Source: Luteimonas yindakuii
GTDB taxonomy: Bacteria; Pseudomonadota; Gammaproteobacteria; Xanthomonadales; Xanthomonadaceae
Length of the DNA stretch: 64,000 nt
Assembly: GCF_004803715.2 (NCBI RefSeq)
Contig: NZ_CP039383.2
Span: 992,001-1,056,000, forward strand
Direction: 5' to 3'
Positions 33,892 through 42,952 of the stretch are shown here, piece by piece. Below the pieces are notes generated by a model. That model worked only from the letters and a program-made list of their open reading frames with translations. It was not told where the DNA came from and ran no database searches. How positions within the stretch are numbered: position 1 is the first letter of the stretch; every line of letters begins with the position of its first letter. The translations under genes were made by a program, and so were the position numbers.

Positions 33892-35079
33892 ATGACGCAG
33901 TGGGCGCCAATCGACGATCGGGCCCGGATCGGCGCGCTCGATGCGCTGCGCGCGCTGGCGCTGGGCGGGATCTTCGTCGTCAATCTGGAGACGTTCAACC
34001 GCCCCTTCGACACGCTCGCCAATGGCATGCGCAGCGGCCTGGGCGGGGTGGACGTGGCCGCCGCGGGGTTCATCCAGGTATTCGTGGCCGGCAAGGCCTG
34101 GCTGCTGTTCTCGCTGCTGTTCGGCATCGGCTTCGCCCTGCTGCAGCAGCGCGGGGTGGCGGATGCGGTATGGAAGCGGCGCACCTGGGGTCTGCTGGTG
34201 ATCGGCCTGCTGCATGGCGCGCTGCTGTGGCCCGGCGACATCCTGCGCACCTATGCGCTGGCGGCGTTCCTGCTGCTGGCGTTGCGCGGCCTGCCGCCGC
34301 CGCGCCAGCGCGACCTCGGGCTCGCGCTTTACCTTGGCGTGTGGGCGGCGTTCGCCCTGGTGATGCTGCTGGCCGGCGATTTCGAACCGGCGTCCACGGA
34401 AGCCGCGATGACGGCGGGCCGCATCTACGCCGAAGGTGGTTATGTCGCCGTCACCGCGCAGCGGCTGCGTGACCTGTCGACGATGATCGGCTCGGACATC
34501 CTGGCGGTGCCGATGGCGCTGGGCCTGTTCCTCACCGGCGGCTGGCTGTTGCGCAGCGGGCGCATCGAGACGGCGGATGCGCATCTGCGCTGGCACCGCG
34601 CGATGGGCTGGATCGGCCTGCCGGCGGGACTGCTGGCAACCGTGGCGATCGTCTCGGTGGTCGGACTCCATACGGAGCAGGCGGGCGGTTATGGGCGCTG
34701 GATGGTCGCGCTGGCGCTGATGCAGATCGCGGCGTTGCCGATGGCGCTGGGCCTGGTCTCCGCGGTCGTGCTGGCGTGGCGCGATCCGCGCTGGCGCAAC
34801 CGGCTCGACGCCGTCGCACCCGCCGGGCGGATGGCGCTGACCCACTACCTGCTGCAGTCGCTGATCGCCTCGACCCTGTTCTATGGCTATGGCCTGGGCC
34901 GGTTCGGTCAATGGGGTCCGGCGCTGCTACTGCTGTTCGCCGTGGCGGTGTTTTCGCTGCAGGTGCTGGCCAGCCGCTGGTGGCTGGCGCGGTTCCGCTT
35001 CGGACCGGTCGAATGGGCGTGGCGCTGGTGTACCTATGGGCATCGTCCGCCGCTGCGTCGGCGCCGTGTCGACGCGTAG
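33892..35079 (+). CDS. DUF418 family membrane protein
   Basis: A 395-residue protein with eight to ten membrane helices. DUF418/YeiB features: ALDALRALALGGIFVVNL at the N-terminus, KAWLLFSLLFGIGFAL, a middle DILRTYALAAFLLL, and the C-terminal AGRMALTHYLLQSLIASTLFY block with GYGLGRFGQ. Function is unknown; relatives may be acyltransferase-related membrane enzymes or transport accessory proteins. Start ATG 33892. The next gene (FAD oxidoreductase) begins 9 bases after the stop, so the two are likely in one unit. Confidence 0.85.
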   Translation: MTQWAPIDDRARIGALDALRALALGGIFVVNLETFNRPFDTLANGMRSGLGGVDVAAAGFIQVFVAGKAWLLFSLLFGIGFALLQQRGVADAVWKRRTWGLLVIGLLHGALLWPGDILRTYALAAFLLLALRGLPPPRQRDLGLALYLGVWAAFALVMLLAGDFEPASTEAAMTAGRIYAEGGYVAVTAQRLRDLSTMIGSDILAVPMALGLFLTGGWLLRSGRIETADAHLRWHRAMGWIGLPAGLLATVAIVSVVGLHTEQAGGYGRWMVALALMQIAALPMALGLVSAVVLAWRDPRWRNRLDAVAPAGRMALTHYLLQSLIASTLFYGYGLGRFGQWGPALLLLFAVAVFSLQVLASRWWLARFRFGPVEWAWRWCTYGHRPPLRRRRVDA

Positions 35080-35088
35080 ACTTGCGTG

Positions 35089-36336
35089 ATGGAACGAAGT
35101 GACGACGTACTGATCGTGGGTGGGGGCGTGGTCGGCCTGGCGTGCGCACTGTCGCTGCTGGAAACCGGGCGCGGTGTGCGGATCCTCGAAGCCGGCGGTA
35201 TCGGCTGCGGCAGCTCGCACGGCAACTGCGGCACCATCACGCCCAGCCATGCCGCGCCACTGGCGGCACCCGGCACGGTGGGCAAGGCACTGGGCTGGAT
35301 GTTCACGCCGGATGCGCCGTTCTACGTCAAGCCGCGGCTCGATCCGGTGCTGTGGCGCTGGATGCTGGGCTTCGCCTGGCGCTGCAATCCGAATGACTGG
35401 CGCCGCGCCATGGTCGCGCGTGCCGGCATGCTGCAGGCGTCGCGGCAGGCCCTCGAGGAGTGGATGTCGCGATTCGGGCTGGACTGCGAGTTCGAGGCGT
35501 CGGGCGTCGATTACGTCTACCGCAGCGAGCGCGACCTGCTGGCCTTCGAGCACGAGGCCGGCGACCTGCGGGCGCTCGGCATCGATGTCGACATCATCGA
35601 CGGTCCCACCTACCTGCGCGGCGAGCCGTCGTTGCGCGAGGGCATTGCCGGGGTGGTGCGTTTCCCCGGCGATGCACGGCTGCGCCCCGACCGTTATGTC
35701 GCCGAGCTCGCGCGCGTGGTACGCGCCGCCGGTGGCGTCATCGAAGAAAACTGTGCGGTGCAGGCGATCAAGGCCGATGCCGATGGCGTGGCGGTAACCA
35801 CCGCACGCGGCGGCTTCCGCGGACGCGACCTGGTGCTGGCTGCGGGCTCGTGGTCGCCCAGCGTCGGCAAGTCGCTGGGGCTGCGCATCCCGGTGCAGCC
35901 GGGCAAGGGCTACTCGATCACCTACAGCCGGCCATCGCTGGCGCCGAAGCGGCCGATCGTGCTCAAGGAACGCAGCGTCTGCGTGACCGTGTGGGAGAGC
36001 GGCTACCGCCTCGGCAGCACGATGGAGTTCTCCGGCTACGACACCAGCCTCAACCGCCGCCGGCTCGATGCACTCGAACGCGGCGCGGCCGAATACCTGC
36101 ATGAGCCGGTCGGCCCGCAGAAGCTGGAGGAGTGGTACGGCTGGCGCCCACTGTCGATCGACGACATGCCGCTGATCGGTCGCGCGCCGGCGCACCGGAA
36201 CGTGTGGCTGGCCACCGGCCACGGGATGCTGGGCGTGAGCATGAGCGCGGCGACCGGGCGACTCATCGCCGAACTGCTCGCCGGCAGCGAGCCCCACCTC
36301 GATCCGAAACCCTTCGACCCGGCGCGCTTCGGATGA
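35089..36336 (+). CDS. DadA-like FAD-dependent amino-acid dehydrogenase
   Basis: A 415-residue flavoprotein: FAD-binding VLIVGGGVVGLA (7-18) and, near the C-terminus, GWRPLSIDDMPLIGRAP followed by ATGHGMLGVSMSAATGRLIAE, the pattern of D-amino-acid dehydrogenases and related DAO-superfamily enzymes. The reaction is probably oxidation of a D- or imino acid with transfer of electrons to the quinone pool, but proline/hydroxyproline substrates are also possible. Start ATG 35089 (a GTG lies one codon before). The stop overlaps the start of gor (ATGA), so translation is coupled, which links the two redox proteins. Confidence 0.85.
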   Translation: MERSDDVLIVGGGVVGLACALSLLETGRGVRILEAGGIGCGSSHGNCGTITPSHAAPLAAPGTVGKALGWMFTPDAPFYVKPRLDPVLWRWMLGFAWRCNPNDWRRAMVARAGMLQASRQALEEWMSRFGLDCEFEASGVDYVYRSERDLLAFEHEAGDLRALGIDVDIIDGPTYLRGEPSLREGIAGVVRFPGDARLRPDRYVAELARVVRAAGGVIEENCAVQAIKADADGVAVTTARGGFRGRDLVLAAGSWSPSVGKSLGLRIPVQPGKGYSITYSRPSLAPKRPIVLKERSVCVTVWESGYRLGSTMEFSGYDTSLNRRRLDALERGAAEYLHEPVGPQKLEEWYGWRPLSIDDMPLIGRAPAHRNVWLATGHGMLGVSMSAATGRLIAELLAGSEPHLDPKPFDPARFG

Positions 36337-37712
36337 GCGCGCGCGATCCGATGGAGTTCGACCTCGTCGTCATCGGTGGCGGTTCCGGCGGGCTTGCCGG
36401 CGCCTTCCGCGCGGCGGCCCACGGTGCACGCGTGGCGCTGCTGGAACCCTCCGAACTCGGCGGCACCTGCGTCAACGCCGGCTGCGTGCCGAAGAAGGCG
36501 ATGTGGCTCGCGGCGGACCTCGCCAGCCGCATCGGCCAGGCCGCCGACCTCGGTTTCGACGTACCGCCGCGCCCCGCGTTCGCCTGGCGCGAGTTCATCA
36601 CCGACCGCCAGCGCTACATCGCCGGCATCCACGGGAGCTACCGCCGGCGCCTGGACGAGGCGGGCATCGTCTGGATGCCGCAGCGCGGCCGGCTGGTGGA
36701 CGCGCGCACGGTGGAAACCGGCAACGGCGTGCGCCTGCGGGCGCGCCATGTGCTTATCGCCACCGGATCGCAGCCGGTGCACCCGGATTTACCCGGCGCC
36801 GAACTCGGCGTCGTCTCCGACGACTTCTTCCACTGGAACGAGGCACCGCCCCGCGTCGCCCTGGTGGGCGGGGGATATATCTCGGTCGAACTGGCCGCGG
36901 TGCTGCAGGCGCTGGGCAGCGATGTCGATATCCACGCGCGCTCGGCGCGGCTGCTGTCGGCGTCGGATGCGGAAATCGTCGAGCAGCTGCAGGAGCACTA
37001 CCGCCATCTCGGCATCGGCCTGCGCCTGGGCGCCGAGCCCGCCGCGCTCGAGCGCGACGGCGACGGCATCGTCGTGCGGGGCAAGGATGGCGCGCGCAAC
37101 GGCCCGTACGACCAGGTGCTGCTGGCGGTGGGGCGGCGTGCGTGCACCGCGGACCTCGGGCTGGACGCCGCCGGCGTGCGGCTCGATGCGCGCGGCAACA
37201 TCGAGGTCGACGCCCTGCAGACGACCAGCGTCGATGGCGTGCATGCCGTCGGCGATGTCACCGGCAAGGCCACGCTGACGCCGGTGGCGATTGCCGCCGC
37301 ACGCCGGCTGATGGATCGCCTGTTCGGTGGCCGGGCCGATGCGAAGCTCGACTACGACGACATCCCGACGGTGGTGTTCTCGCATCCGCCGCTGGGTGCG
37401 GTGGGACTGACCGAAGCGCAGGCGCGCGAGGCGCATGGCGATGCGGTACGTGTGTACCGCACGAAGTTCCGGCCGATGCTGCAGGCGCTGGCCGACAGCC
37501 CGCTGTGCAGCCTGTTCAAGCTGGTCTGCGTGGCCGACGGGGATGCGCCGGCGCAACAGCGCGTGGTCGGCATCCACCTGCTCGGCGATGCCGCCGACGA
37601 GATCCTGCAGGGCTTCGCGGTGGCCCTGAAGATGGGTGCCACGCTCGCCGACCTGCACGACACGGTCGCCCTGCATCCGACCAGCGCCGAGGAGCTGGTG
37701 CTGCTGCGCTGA
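36333..37712 (+). CDS. gor: glutathione-disulfide reductase
   Basis: A 459-residue flavoenzyme of the class I disulfide oxidoreductases. FAD motif VIGGGSGG (13-20), redox GGTCVNAGCVP with Cys46 and Cys51, NADPH-site VGGGYISVELA and arginines HARSARLL that favour NADPH, and the C-terminal catalytic HPTSAEE (His448). These features match glutathione reductase rather than dihydrolipoamide dehydrogenase or mercuric reductase. It keeps glutathione reduced in the cytoplasm. It is coupled to the DadA-like gene by a 4-base overlap. Confidence 0.88.
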   Translation: MSARDPMEFDLVVIGGGSGGLAGAFRAAAHGARVALLEPSELGGTCVNAGCVPKKAMWLAADLASRIGQAADLGFDVPPRPAFAWREFITDRQRYIAGIHGSYRRRLDEAGIVWMPQRGRLVDARTVETGNGVRLRARHVLIATGSQPVHPDLPGAELGVVSDDFFHWNEAPPRVALVGGGYISVELAAVLQALGSDVDIHARSARLLSASDAEIVEQLQEHYRHLGIGLRLGAEPAALERDGDGIVVRGKDGARNGPYDQVLLAVGRRACTADLGLDAAGVRLDARGNIEVDALQTTSVDGVHAVGDVTGKATLTPVAIAAARRLMDRLFGGRADAKLDYDDIPTVVFSHPPLGAVGLTEAQAREAHGDAVRVYRTKFRPMLQALADSPLCSLFKLVCVADGDAPAQQRVVGIHLLGDAADEILQGFAVALKMGATLADLHDTVALHPTSAEELVLLR

Positions 37713-37752
37713 CACGTGCCGGCGGGTTCCGTGCGCGGCTTACACTCGTGCG

Positions 37753-38538
37753 ATGACAGACGACATCTTCCATCTCCATCGCGGCAGCGCGCCGCTGCTG
37801 GTCAGCATCCCGCACAACGGCACCCGCGTGCCGGACGCAATCGCCGCACGGCTGACGCCCGAAGCCCGCGAGGTGCCGGATACCGACTGGCACGTCGAAC
37901 GCCTGTACGCGTTCGCCCGCGAACTGGGTGCTTCGCTGCTCGTGCCGACGCATTCGCGCTACGTCGTCGACCTCAACCGCTCCGAGGACGACACCTCGCT
38001 ATACCCGGGCCAGAACACCACCGGCCTGTGCCCGGTGCGCCGCTTCGATGGCGGGCCGGTCTACCTGCCGGGGCAGGAGCCAACGCCGGACGAGATCGCC
38101 GCGCGGGTGCACACCTGGTGGCGGCCGTACCACGACGCGCTGGCCGCCGAGCTCGATCGGCTGCGCACGGCGCATGGTCGCGTCGTGCTGTGGGAGGCGC
38201 ATTCGATCCGCGGCACGCTGCCGTGGCTGTTCGAGGGCCGGCTGCCCGACCTCAATCTCGGCACCGCCAGTGGCGCGAGCTGTTCGGCCGCGCTGCAGCA
38301 GCGTCTCGACGCGGTGCTGGCGGCGCAGGACGGCTTCGACGTCGCCGTCAACGGGCGTTTCAAGGGCGGCCATATCACCCGTCATTACGGGCGTCCGGCT
38401 GCGGGCGTCGACGCGGTCCAGCTCGAGATCAGCCAGCGCTGCTACATGGACGAGTCGACGTTCGCGTGGGACGGTGATCGCGCCGCGCGGCTGCAGCCGT
38501 TGCTGCGGGAGCTGCTGGCAACCGCGCTGCTGGACTGA
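37753..38538 (+). CDS. hutG: N-formylglutamate deformylase
   Basis: A 261-residue metal-dependent amidohydrolase of the N-formylglutamate family: LLVSIPHNGTRVP (His21), DTDWHVERLY, VDLNRSEDD and WEAHSIRG. It hydrolyses N-formyl-glutamate to glutamate and formate, the last step in one histidine-degradation route. The other hut genes are not visible here, so the histidine pathway link is not confirmed by context. Start ATG 37753; longer in-frame starts would run into gor. It is followed 48 bases later by an efflux pump gene. Confidence 0.87.
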   Translation: MTDDIFHLHRGSAPLLVSIPHNGTRVPDAIAARLTPEAREVPDTDWHVERLYAFARELGASLLVPTHSRYVVDLNRSEDDTSLYPGQNTTGLCPVRRFDGGPVYLPGQEPTPDEIAARVHTWWRPYHDALAAELDRLRTAHGRVVLWEAHSIRGTLPWLFEGRLPDLNLGTASGASCSAALQQRLDAVLAAQDGFDVAVNGRFKGGHITRHYGRPAAGVDAVQLEISQRCYMDESTFAWDGDRAARLQPLLRELLATALLD

Positions 38539-38586
38539 CAGCGGTGTTGACGCACGCCGTACGCGCAAGTCGCCATCCTCCGCGCG

Positions 38587-40005
38587 ATGACTGACTCCGA
38601 AACCCTGCGCCCGTACAAGCCGATGCTGTGGCTGGTCGCGGCCGCGGTGTTCATGCAGATGCTGGACACCACCATCGTCAACACCGCGCTGCCGTCGATG
38701 GCGGCGGACCTGGGCCAGTCGCCGTTGCGCATGCAGGCGGTGGTGGTGGCGTACGCATTGACCGTGGCGACGCTGATCCCCGCATCGGGCTGGCTGGCCG
38801 ACCGCTTCGGCACCCGGCGGCTGTTCCTGATCGCGATCGTGGTGTTCACCGCCGGCTCGCTGGCCTGTGCGCTCGCGCAGAGCCTGGACACGCTGGTGGC
38901 CGCGCGCGTGCTGCAGGGCGTGGGCGGGTCGATGCTGTTGCCGGTCGGACGGCTGGCGGTGCTGCGCTCGGTGCCGCGGCAGGACTTCCTCGCCGCGATG
39001 ACCTTCGTCACCGTGCCGGGCCTGATGGGCCCGCTGATCGGGCCCTCGCTGGGCGGCTGGCTGGTGCAGGTAGCGTCGTGGCACTGGATCTTCCTGATCA
39101 ACCTGCCGCTGGGCGTGCTGGGTGCATTCGCGGCGTTGCGGCTGATGCCCGACCTGCGCGCTCCCGTCGCGCGCTTCGATGGCGTGGGCTACGGCCTGCT
39201 CGCGTTCGGCATGATCGCGGTGTCCGTGTCCGTCGATGCGCTGGCCGGGGAGACCCCGCGACGGGGCGCGATCGTGGTGCTGTTGGTCTCCGGGCTGGCG
39301 GCGCTGGTCGCCTACTGGCTGCATGCGGCGCGGGCGAAGGCGCCGCTGTTCCCGCTGGCGCTGTTCCGCGTGCGCACCTACGCGGTGGGCGTGATCGGCA
39401 ACCTGTTCTCGCGCCTGGGCAGCGGCGGCATGCCGTACCTGATCCCGCTGCTGCTGCAGGTGGCGCTGGGCTACCCGCCGGCGCAGGCCGGCATGATGAT
39501 GATCCCGGTGGTGCTGGCCGGCATGTCGTCCAAGCGCATCGTGGTGCCGCTGGTGCATCGCTTCGGCTACCGCAACGTGCTGGTGGTCAACACCGTGCTC
39601 ACCGGCGCGGCGATGGCGAGCTTCGGCCTGATCGTTCCCGGGCAGCCGCTGTGGCTGCTGATCGTGCAGTTCGCCTGCTTCGGCGCGGTCAACTCGCTGC
39701 AGTTCACCGCGATGAACACCCTGACCCTGCGTGATCTCGGCGGTGCGCAGGCCAGCGCCGGCAACAGCCTGCTGTCGATGGTGATGATGCTGGCGATGAG
39801 CCTCGGCGTGGCCACCGCCGGCGGCCTGCTGGCCGCGTTCTCCACCGACGCCGGCGCGGATGCGGCCGAACCGGTGGTGGCGGCGTTCCGCTGGACCTTC
39901 ATCTGTATAGGAGCGGTGACCGCGGCCTCCGCGGCGATCTTCGCCCAGGTCGGCAACACCCGGCGGATTCCCGACCAAGTCGTGGAAACCACCGAGCAGC
40001 GCTAG
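38587..40005 (+). CDS. MFS transporter, DHA2 (EmrB/MdtD type) efflux pump
   Basis: A 472-residue protein with about 14 membrane helices, of the drug:H+ antiporter DHA2 family. Key segments: DTTIVNTALPSMA in helix 1, SGWLADRFGTRRLF (MFS loop 2-3 motif) and RVLQGVGGSMLLPVGR (motif C-like region). A large acidic cytoplasmic end follows (VETTEQR). No periplasmic adaptor gene (EmrA) lies next to it, so it may act alone, as MdtD does. It is convergent with the LysR gene and the coding regions overlap by 4 bases (TAG within CTAG). Confidence 0.87.
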   Translation: MTDSETLRPYKPMLWLVAAAVFMQMLDTTIVNTALPSMAADLGQSPLRMQAVVVAYALTVATLIPASGWLADRFGTRRLFLIAIVVFTAGSLACALAQSLDTLVAARVLQGVGGSMLLPVGRLAVLRSVPRQDFLAAMTFVTVPGLMGPLIGPSLGGWLVQVASWHWIFLINLPLGVLGAFAALRLMPDLRAPVARFDGVGYGLLAFGMIAVSVSVDALAGETPRRGAIVVLLVSGLAALVAYWLHAARAKAPLFPLALFRVRTYAVGVIGNLFSRLGSGGMPYLIPLLLQVALGYPPAQAGMMMIPVVLAGMSSKRIVVPLVHRFGYRNVLVVNTVLTGAAMASFGLIVPGQPLWLLIVQFACFGAVNSLQFTAMNTLTLRDLGGAQASAGNSLLSMVMMLAMSLGVATAGGLLAAFSTDAGADAAEPVVAAFRWTFICIGAVTAASAAIFAQVGNTRRIPDQVVETTEQR

Positions 40006-40907
40006 CCCGGTAGGGCCTGCGCGTCGAACACCTCGGCGAGGTAGTCGATCATCACCCGCACCTTTGCCGGCGGGCGGCGGTCGGGCGGGTAGAGCACGTG
40101 GATGCCGCCGAGTGCCATCGTCGGCTGGTCCAGTTCCAGGACGACCAGCTCGTCGCGCCTGATCGCGTCGCCGACGATGAACTCCGGCTGGTAGACGATG
40201 CCCTGGCCGCGGACGGCGGCGGCCACCAGCGCATCACCATTGTTGGCCAGCAGGTTGCCGGTGGCGGGCACGCGCACCTCGCCATTGATGCCGAACGCCC
40301 AGTGGCCGCGACCCTGCATCGCCGACAGCGTGTAGCCCAGGCAGTTGTGATGGACCAGTTCGGCCACGCGCCGCGGCATGCCGCGCTGGTCGAGATAGGC
40401 CGGCGAAGCGCAGACCCGCATCGGGCTGTCGCCCAGGCGACGTGCCTGCAGCGGACTGTCGGCCAGGCGGCCGATACGGATCGCGAGGTCCCAGCTGCCG
40501 GCGATGATGTCGAGTTCCGCATCGCTCAGCCCCAGTTCGATGGTCACCTCGGGATGCCGGCGGCTGAATTCGGGGATCAGCGGCGCCACGAAGCTGTGGC
40601 CGAACGACAGCGGCACGTTCATCCGCAAGAGGCCACTGGCCTTGATCCGCTGCGAGGCGACCGCTGCCTCGGCTTCGTCGATGTCGGGCAGGATCCGCAG
40701 GCAGGCTTCGAGGTAATCGCCGCCCGCCTCGGTCAGCGCCAGGCGCCTGGTGGTGCGATGGAACAGCTTCACGCCCAGCCGCGCTTCCAGCGCGTTGACG
40801 TGCTTGGTGGCCATGGCCGGCGACATGCCCAGATGCCGCGCGGCGGCGGACAGGCTGCCGTCGGTGGCGGCGCGCACGAAGACGCGCATGCTGGTGATCC
40901 GGTCCAT
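40002..40907 (-). CDS. LysR-family transcriptional regulator
   Basis: A 301-residue protein with the N-terminal LysR winged helix (VRAATDGSLSAAARHLGMS, up to about residue 60) and the effector-binding domain from about 90. Features such as FHRTTRRLALTEAG are typical of the CrgA/DsdC-like LTTR group. The gene is divergent from the dioxygenase and SDR genes (85-base spacer), the usual layout for a LysR regulator and its target operon, so I infer it controls them. Effector unknown. Stop overlaps that of the MFS gene. Confidence 0.9.
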   Translation of the reverse strand: MDRITSMRVFVRAATDGSLSAAARHLGMSPAMATKHVNALEARLGVKLFHRTTRRLALTEAGGDYLEACLRILPDIDEAEAAVASQRIKASGLLRMNVPLSFGHSFVAPLIPEFSRRHPEVTIELGLSDAELDIIAGSWDLAIRIGRLADSPLQARRLGDSPMRVCASPAYLDQRGMPRRVAELVHHNCLGYTLSAMQGRGHWAFGINGEVRVPATGNLLANNGDALVAAAVRGQGIVYQPEFIVGDAIRRDELVVLELDQPTMALGGIHVLYPPDRRPPAKVRVMIDYLAEVFDAQALPG

Positions 40908-40918
40908 GCAGGCAATCT

Positions 40919-40940
40919 AACACTGCAGGTGTGAGGTGTT
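40919..40940. promoter_or_regulatory. dyad in the LysR/dioxygenase divergent promoter
   Basis: AACAC (40919-40923) and GTGTT (40936-40940) form a dyad with 12 bases between, next to the LysR start at 40907. LysR sites often have such spacing (T-N11-A). The assignment is inference only. Confidence 0.3.
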
Positions 40941-40992
40941 GGTCTGGATTGCCCGGTTCTAACCGTTTCGCGGTGAGCCGATACTGTCCGCC

Positions 40993-41847
40993 ATGAATCC
41001 CGACACCACTTCCGCAATCGATACGGGCACGCCGGGTGCGAATCGCGATCCGCGCATGCCCGTCCTGTTCGTTCCGCACGGCGCCGGCCCATGCTTCTTC
41101 ATGGACTGGAACCCCGCCGACACCTGGACGCGCATGGCGACGTTCCTAAAGGGCATCGCCGACACGCTGCCGGCGACCCCCCGCGCGATCGTGCTGGTGT
41201 CCGGCCACTGGCTGGAGCCGGCCTTCAGCACCACCGGCCATGCGCGGCCCGGCCTGATCTACGACTACAACGGGTTCCCGCCCCACACCTACGAACTCAC
41301 CTATCCGGCACCCGGCGAGCCGCAGCTGGCCGCGCGCATCGTGCAGCAACTGGAGGAGGGCGGGCAGCGGGCGCGGGTCGACCCGGCCCGCGGCTACGAC
41401 CACGGGATGTTCATCCCGCTCAAGCTGATGTTCCCGAAGGCGGACATTCCGGTGATCCAGCTCTCGCTGCGTCGCGACCTCGACCCGGCTGCCCACATCC
41501 AGGCCGGACGCGCGCTGTCCGCGTTGCGCGACGAGGGCGTGCTGATCGTCGGCAGCGGCATGAGCTTCCACAACATGCGCGGCTATGGCGATCCACGCTA
41601 TACCCCGGTGTCGGCGAAGTTCGACGCATGGCTGACCGAAGCGGTCGAGAGCACGACGCCACGGCGCGAGGCCCTGCTGGCGGACTGGGCCAGCGCCCCG
41701 CACGCCCGCGACAGCCATCCGCCGGGCGGCGAGGAGCACCTGCTGCCGCTGCTGGTCGCCGCCGGCGCCAGTGCCGGTTCGGAAGGCCGCAAGGTCTATT
41801 CCGAGGAAGTCATGAAGACCACCCTTTCCGCATTCCGCTTCGGCTGA
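40993..41847 (+). CDS. class III extradiol dioxygenase, DODA/LigB type
   Basis: A 284-residue protein of the LigB superfamily, close to the DODA (4,5-DOPA dioxygenase)/YgiD type. Iron/zinc ligands: VPHGAG (His29), VSGHWLEP (His about 74) and a third histidine block RGYDHGMFIPLKLMFP, with GSGMSFHNMRGYG. It opens catechol-like rings between or beside hydroxyls; the natural substrate is not known. Start ATG 40993 precedes the conserved VLFVPHGAG by about 20 residues. The SDR gene follows 27 bases later and the LysR gene is divergent, so the three form one regulated unit. Confidence 0.87.
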   Translation: MNPDTTSAIDTGTPGANRDPRMPVLFVPHGAGPCFFMDWNPADTWTRMATFLKGIADTLPATPRAIVLVSGHWLEPAFSTTGHARPGLIYDYNGFPPHTYELTYPAPGEPQLAARIVQQLEEGGQRARVDPARGYDHGMFIPLKLMFPKADIPVIQLSLRRDLDPAAHIQAGRALSALRDEGVLIVGSGMSFHNMRGYGDPRYTPVSAKFDAWLTEAVESTTPRREALLADWASAPHARDSHPPGGEEHLLPLLVAAGASAGSEGRKVYSEEVMKTTLSAFRFG

Positions 41848-41874
41848 CACGCCGCGGACCACAGGAGATTCCCC

Positions 41875-42669
41875 ATGAAGATCGATCTGTCCGGCAAGAC
41901 CGCCATCGTCACCGGGTCCACCGGCGGCATCGGCCTTGCCATCGCCACCGGCCTGGCCCGGGCGGGCGCGACCGTCACCATCGTCGGCCGCACCCGGGCG
42001 CGCGTGGATACCGCGCTTGCCGCGCTGCGCGAGACCGCCAACCGCGATGACGCCACCGGCGTGGTCGCGGATGTCGGCACCGCGGAAGGCTGCGCCGCGC
42101 TGGTGGCCGCGCGCCCCGATGCCGACATCCTGGTCAACAACCTCGGCATCTATGGCGCGCAGGAGTTCTTCGATATCGACGACGCGCTGTGGGACGGGTT
42201 CTGGCAGGTCAACGTCATGAGCGGCGTGCGTCTGGGTCGCCACTACGCCCGCGGCATGCGCGAGCGTGGCTGGGGCCGGATCCAGTTCGTGTCCAGCGAG
42301 TCCGCGCTCAACATCCCGACCGAGATGGTGCATTACGGCGTCAGCAAGGCGGCACTGCAGGGCCTGTCGCGCGGCCTGGCCAAGGTGCTCGCCGGCACCG
42401 GCGTCACCGTCAACAGCATCCTGCCAGGACCGACGCGTACCGAAGGCGCGGTGCAGATGATGGCCGACCTCGCCGCGGAGCGCGGCGTCGGCGCGGCGGA
42501 GATGGAAACGCTGTTCCTGGCCGAGAACCGCCCGTCGTCACTGCTGCGCCGCTTCGCCGATCCGGACGAGGTCGCGGCGATGAGCGTGTACATCGCGTCG
42601 CCGCAGGCCAGCGCCACCACCGGCGCCGCGCTGCGGGTCGAGGGCGGGATCGTCGAGAGCATCGCCTGA
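41875..42669 (+). CDS. short-chain dehydrogenase/reductase
   Basis: A 264-residue classical SDR: TGSTGGIG (14-21), NNLGIYG and the catalytic Ser, Tyr and Lys in FVSSESALNIPTEMVHYG and SKAAL. It oxidises or reduces an alcohol/ketone with NAD(P); substrate unknown. Start ATG 41875 follows AGGAGA (8 bases upstream). Its position after a ring-cleaving dioxygenase and under a LysR regulator suggests action on an aromatic or phenolic compound. After the stop lie a small CACCCG/CGGGTG dyad (42689-42703) and a longer stem at 42705-42737. Confidence 0.87.
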   Translation: MKIDLSGKTAIVTGSTGGIGLAIATGLARAGATVTIVGRTRARVDTALAALRETANRDDATGVVADVGTAEGCAALVAARPDADILVNNLGIYGAQEFFDIDDALWDGFWQVNVMSGVRLGRHYARGMRERGWGRIQFVSSESALNIPTEMVHYGVSKAALQGLSRGLAKVLAGTGVTVNSILPGPTRTEGAVQMMADLAAERGVGAAEMETLFLAENRPSSLLRRFADPDEVAAMSVYIASPQASATTGAALRVEGGIVESIA

Positions 42670-42773
42670 CAACGTGCCGGCTGTACCGCACCCGTGACGG
42701 GTGAGCGTGGCGCGCGACCTTCGGTCTCCCGCCACGCCTTGCGGCGTTCCGTTACGGCGAGGCGCGGGCCGTT

Positions 42774-42952
42774 GCCACTGACGCGCCCGCGCTCAGACCT
42801 CCAGCGTGGCCAGATCGCCCTTCGTTTCCAACCGCGCCAGGCAGTGCGTGCCGCTGCCGTGATGTACGGGCCGTCGCCACGGCCGGCGCCACTGACGCGC
42901 CCGCGCTCAGACCTCCAGCGTCGCCAGATCGCCCTTCGTTTCCAACCACGCC
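42774..42952. repeat. 65-bp direct repeat: duplicated 3' end of parE
   Basis: 42774-42838 and 42888-42952 match over 65 bases with only two differences. The second copy includes the last 15 codons and the stop of parE (minus strand); the first is an additional copy 114 bases downstream of the real end, still encoding ETKGDLATLEV plus stop. A similar GGGCCGT-GCCAC stretch flanks both, so the duplicated unit may be slightly longer. Confidence 0.85.

Noticed and set aside
37753..38538. A histidine-utilisation (hut) operon around the N-formylglutamate deformylase
   Set aside because: No hutH, hutU or hutI genes are present in the neighbourhood.
42752..42949. A short minus-strand frame encoding a repeated VGNEGRSG-type peptide
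   Set aside because: The peptide repeat is only the out-of-frame reading of the duplicated parE tail.
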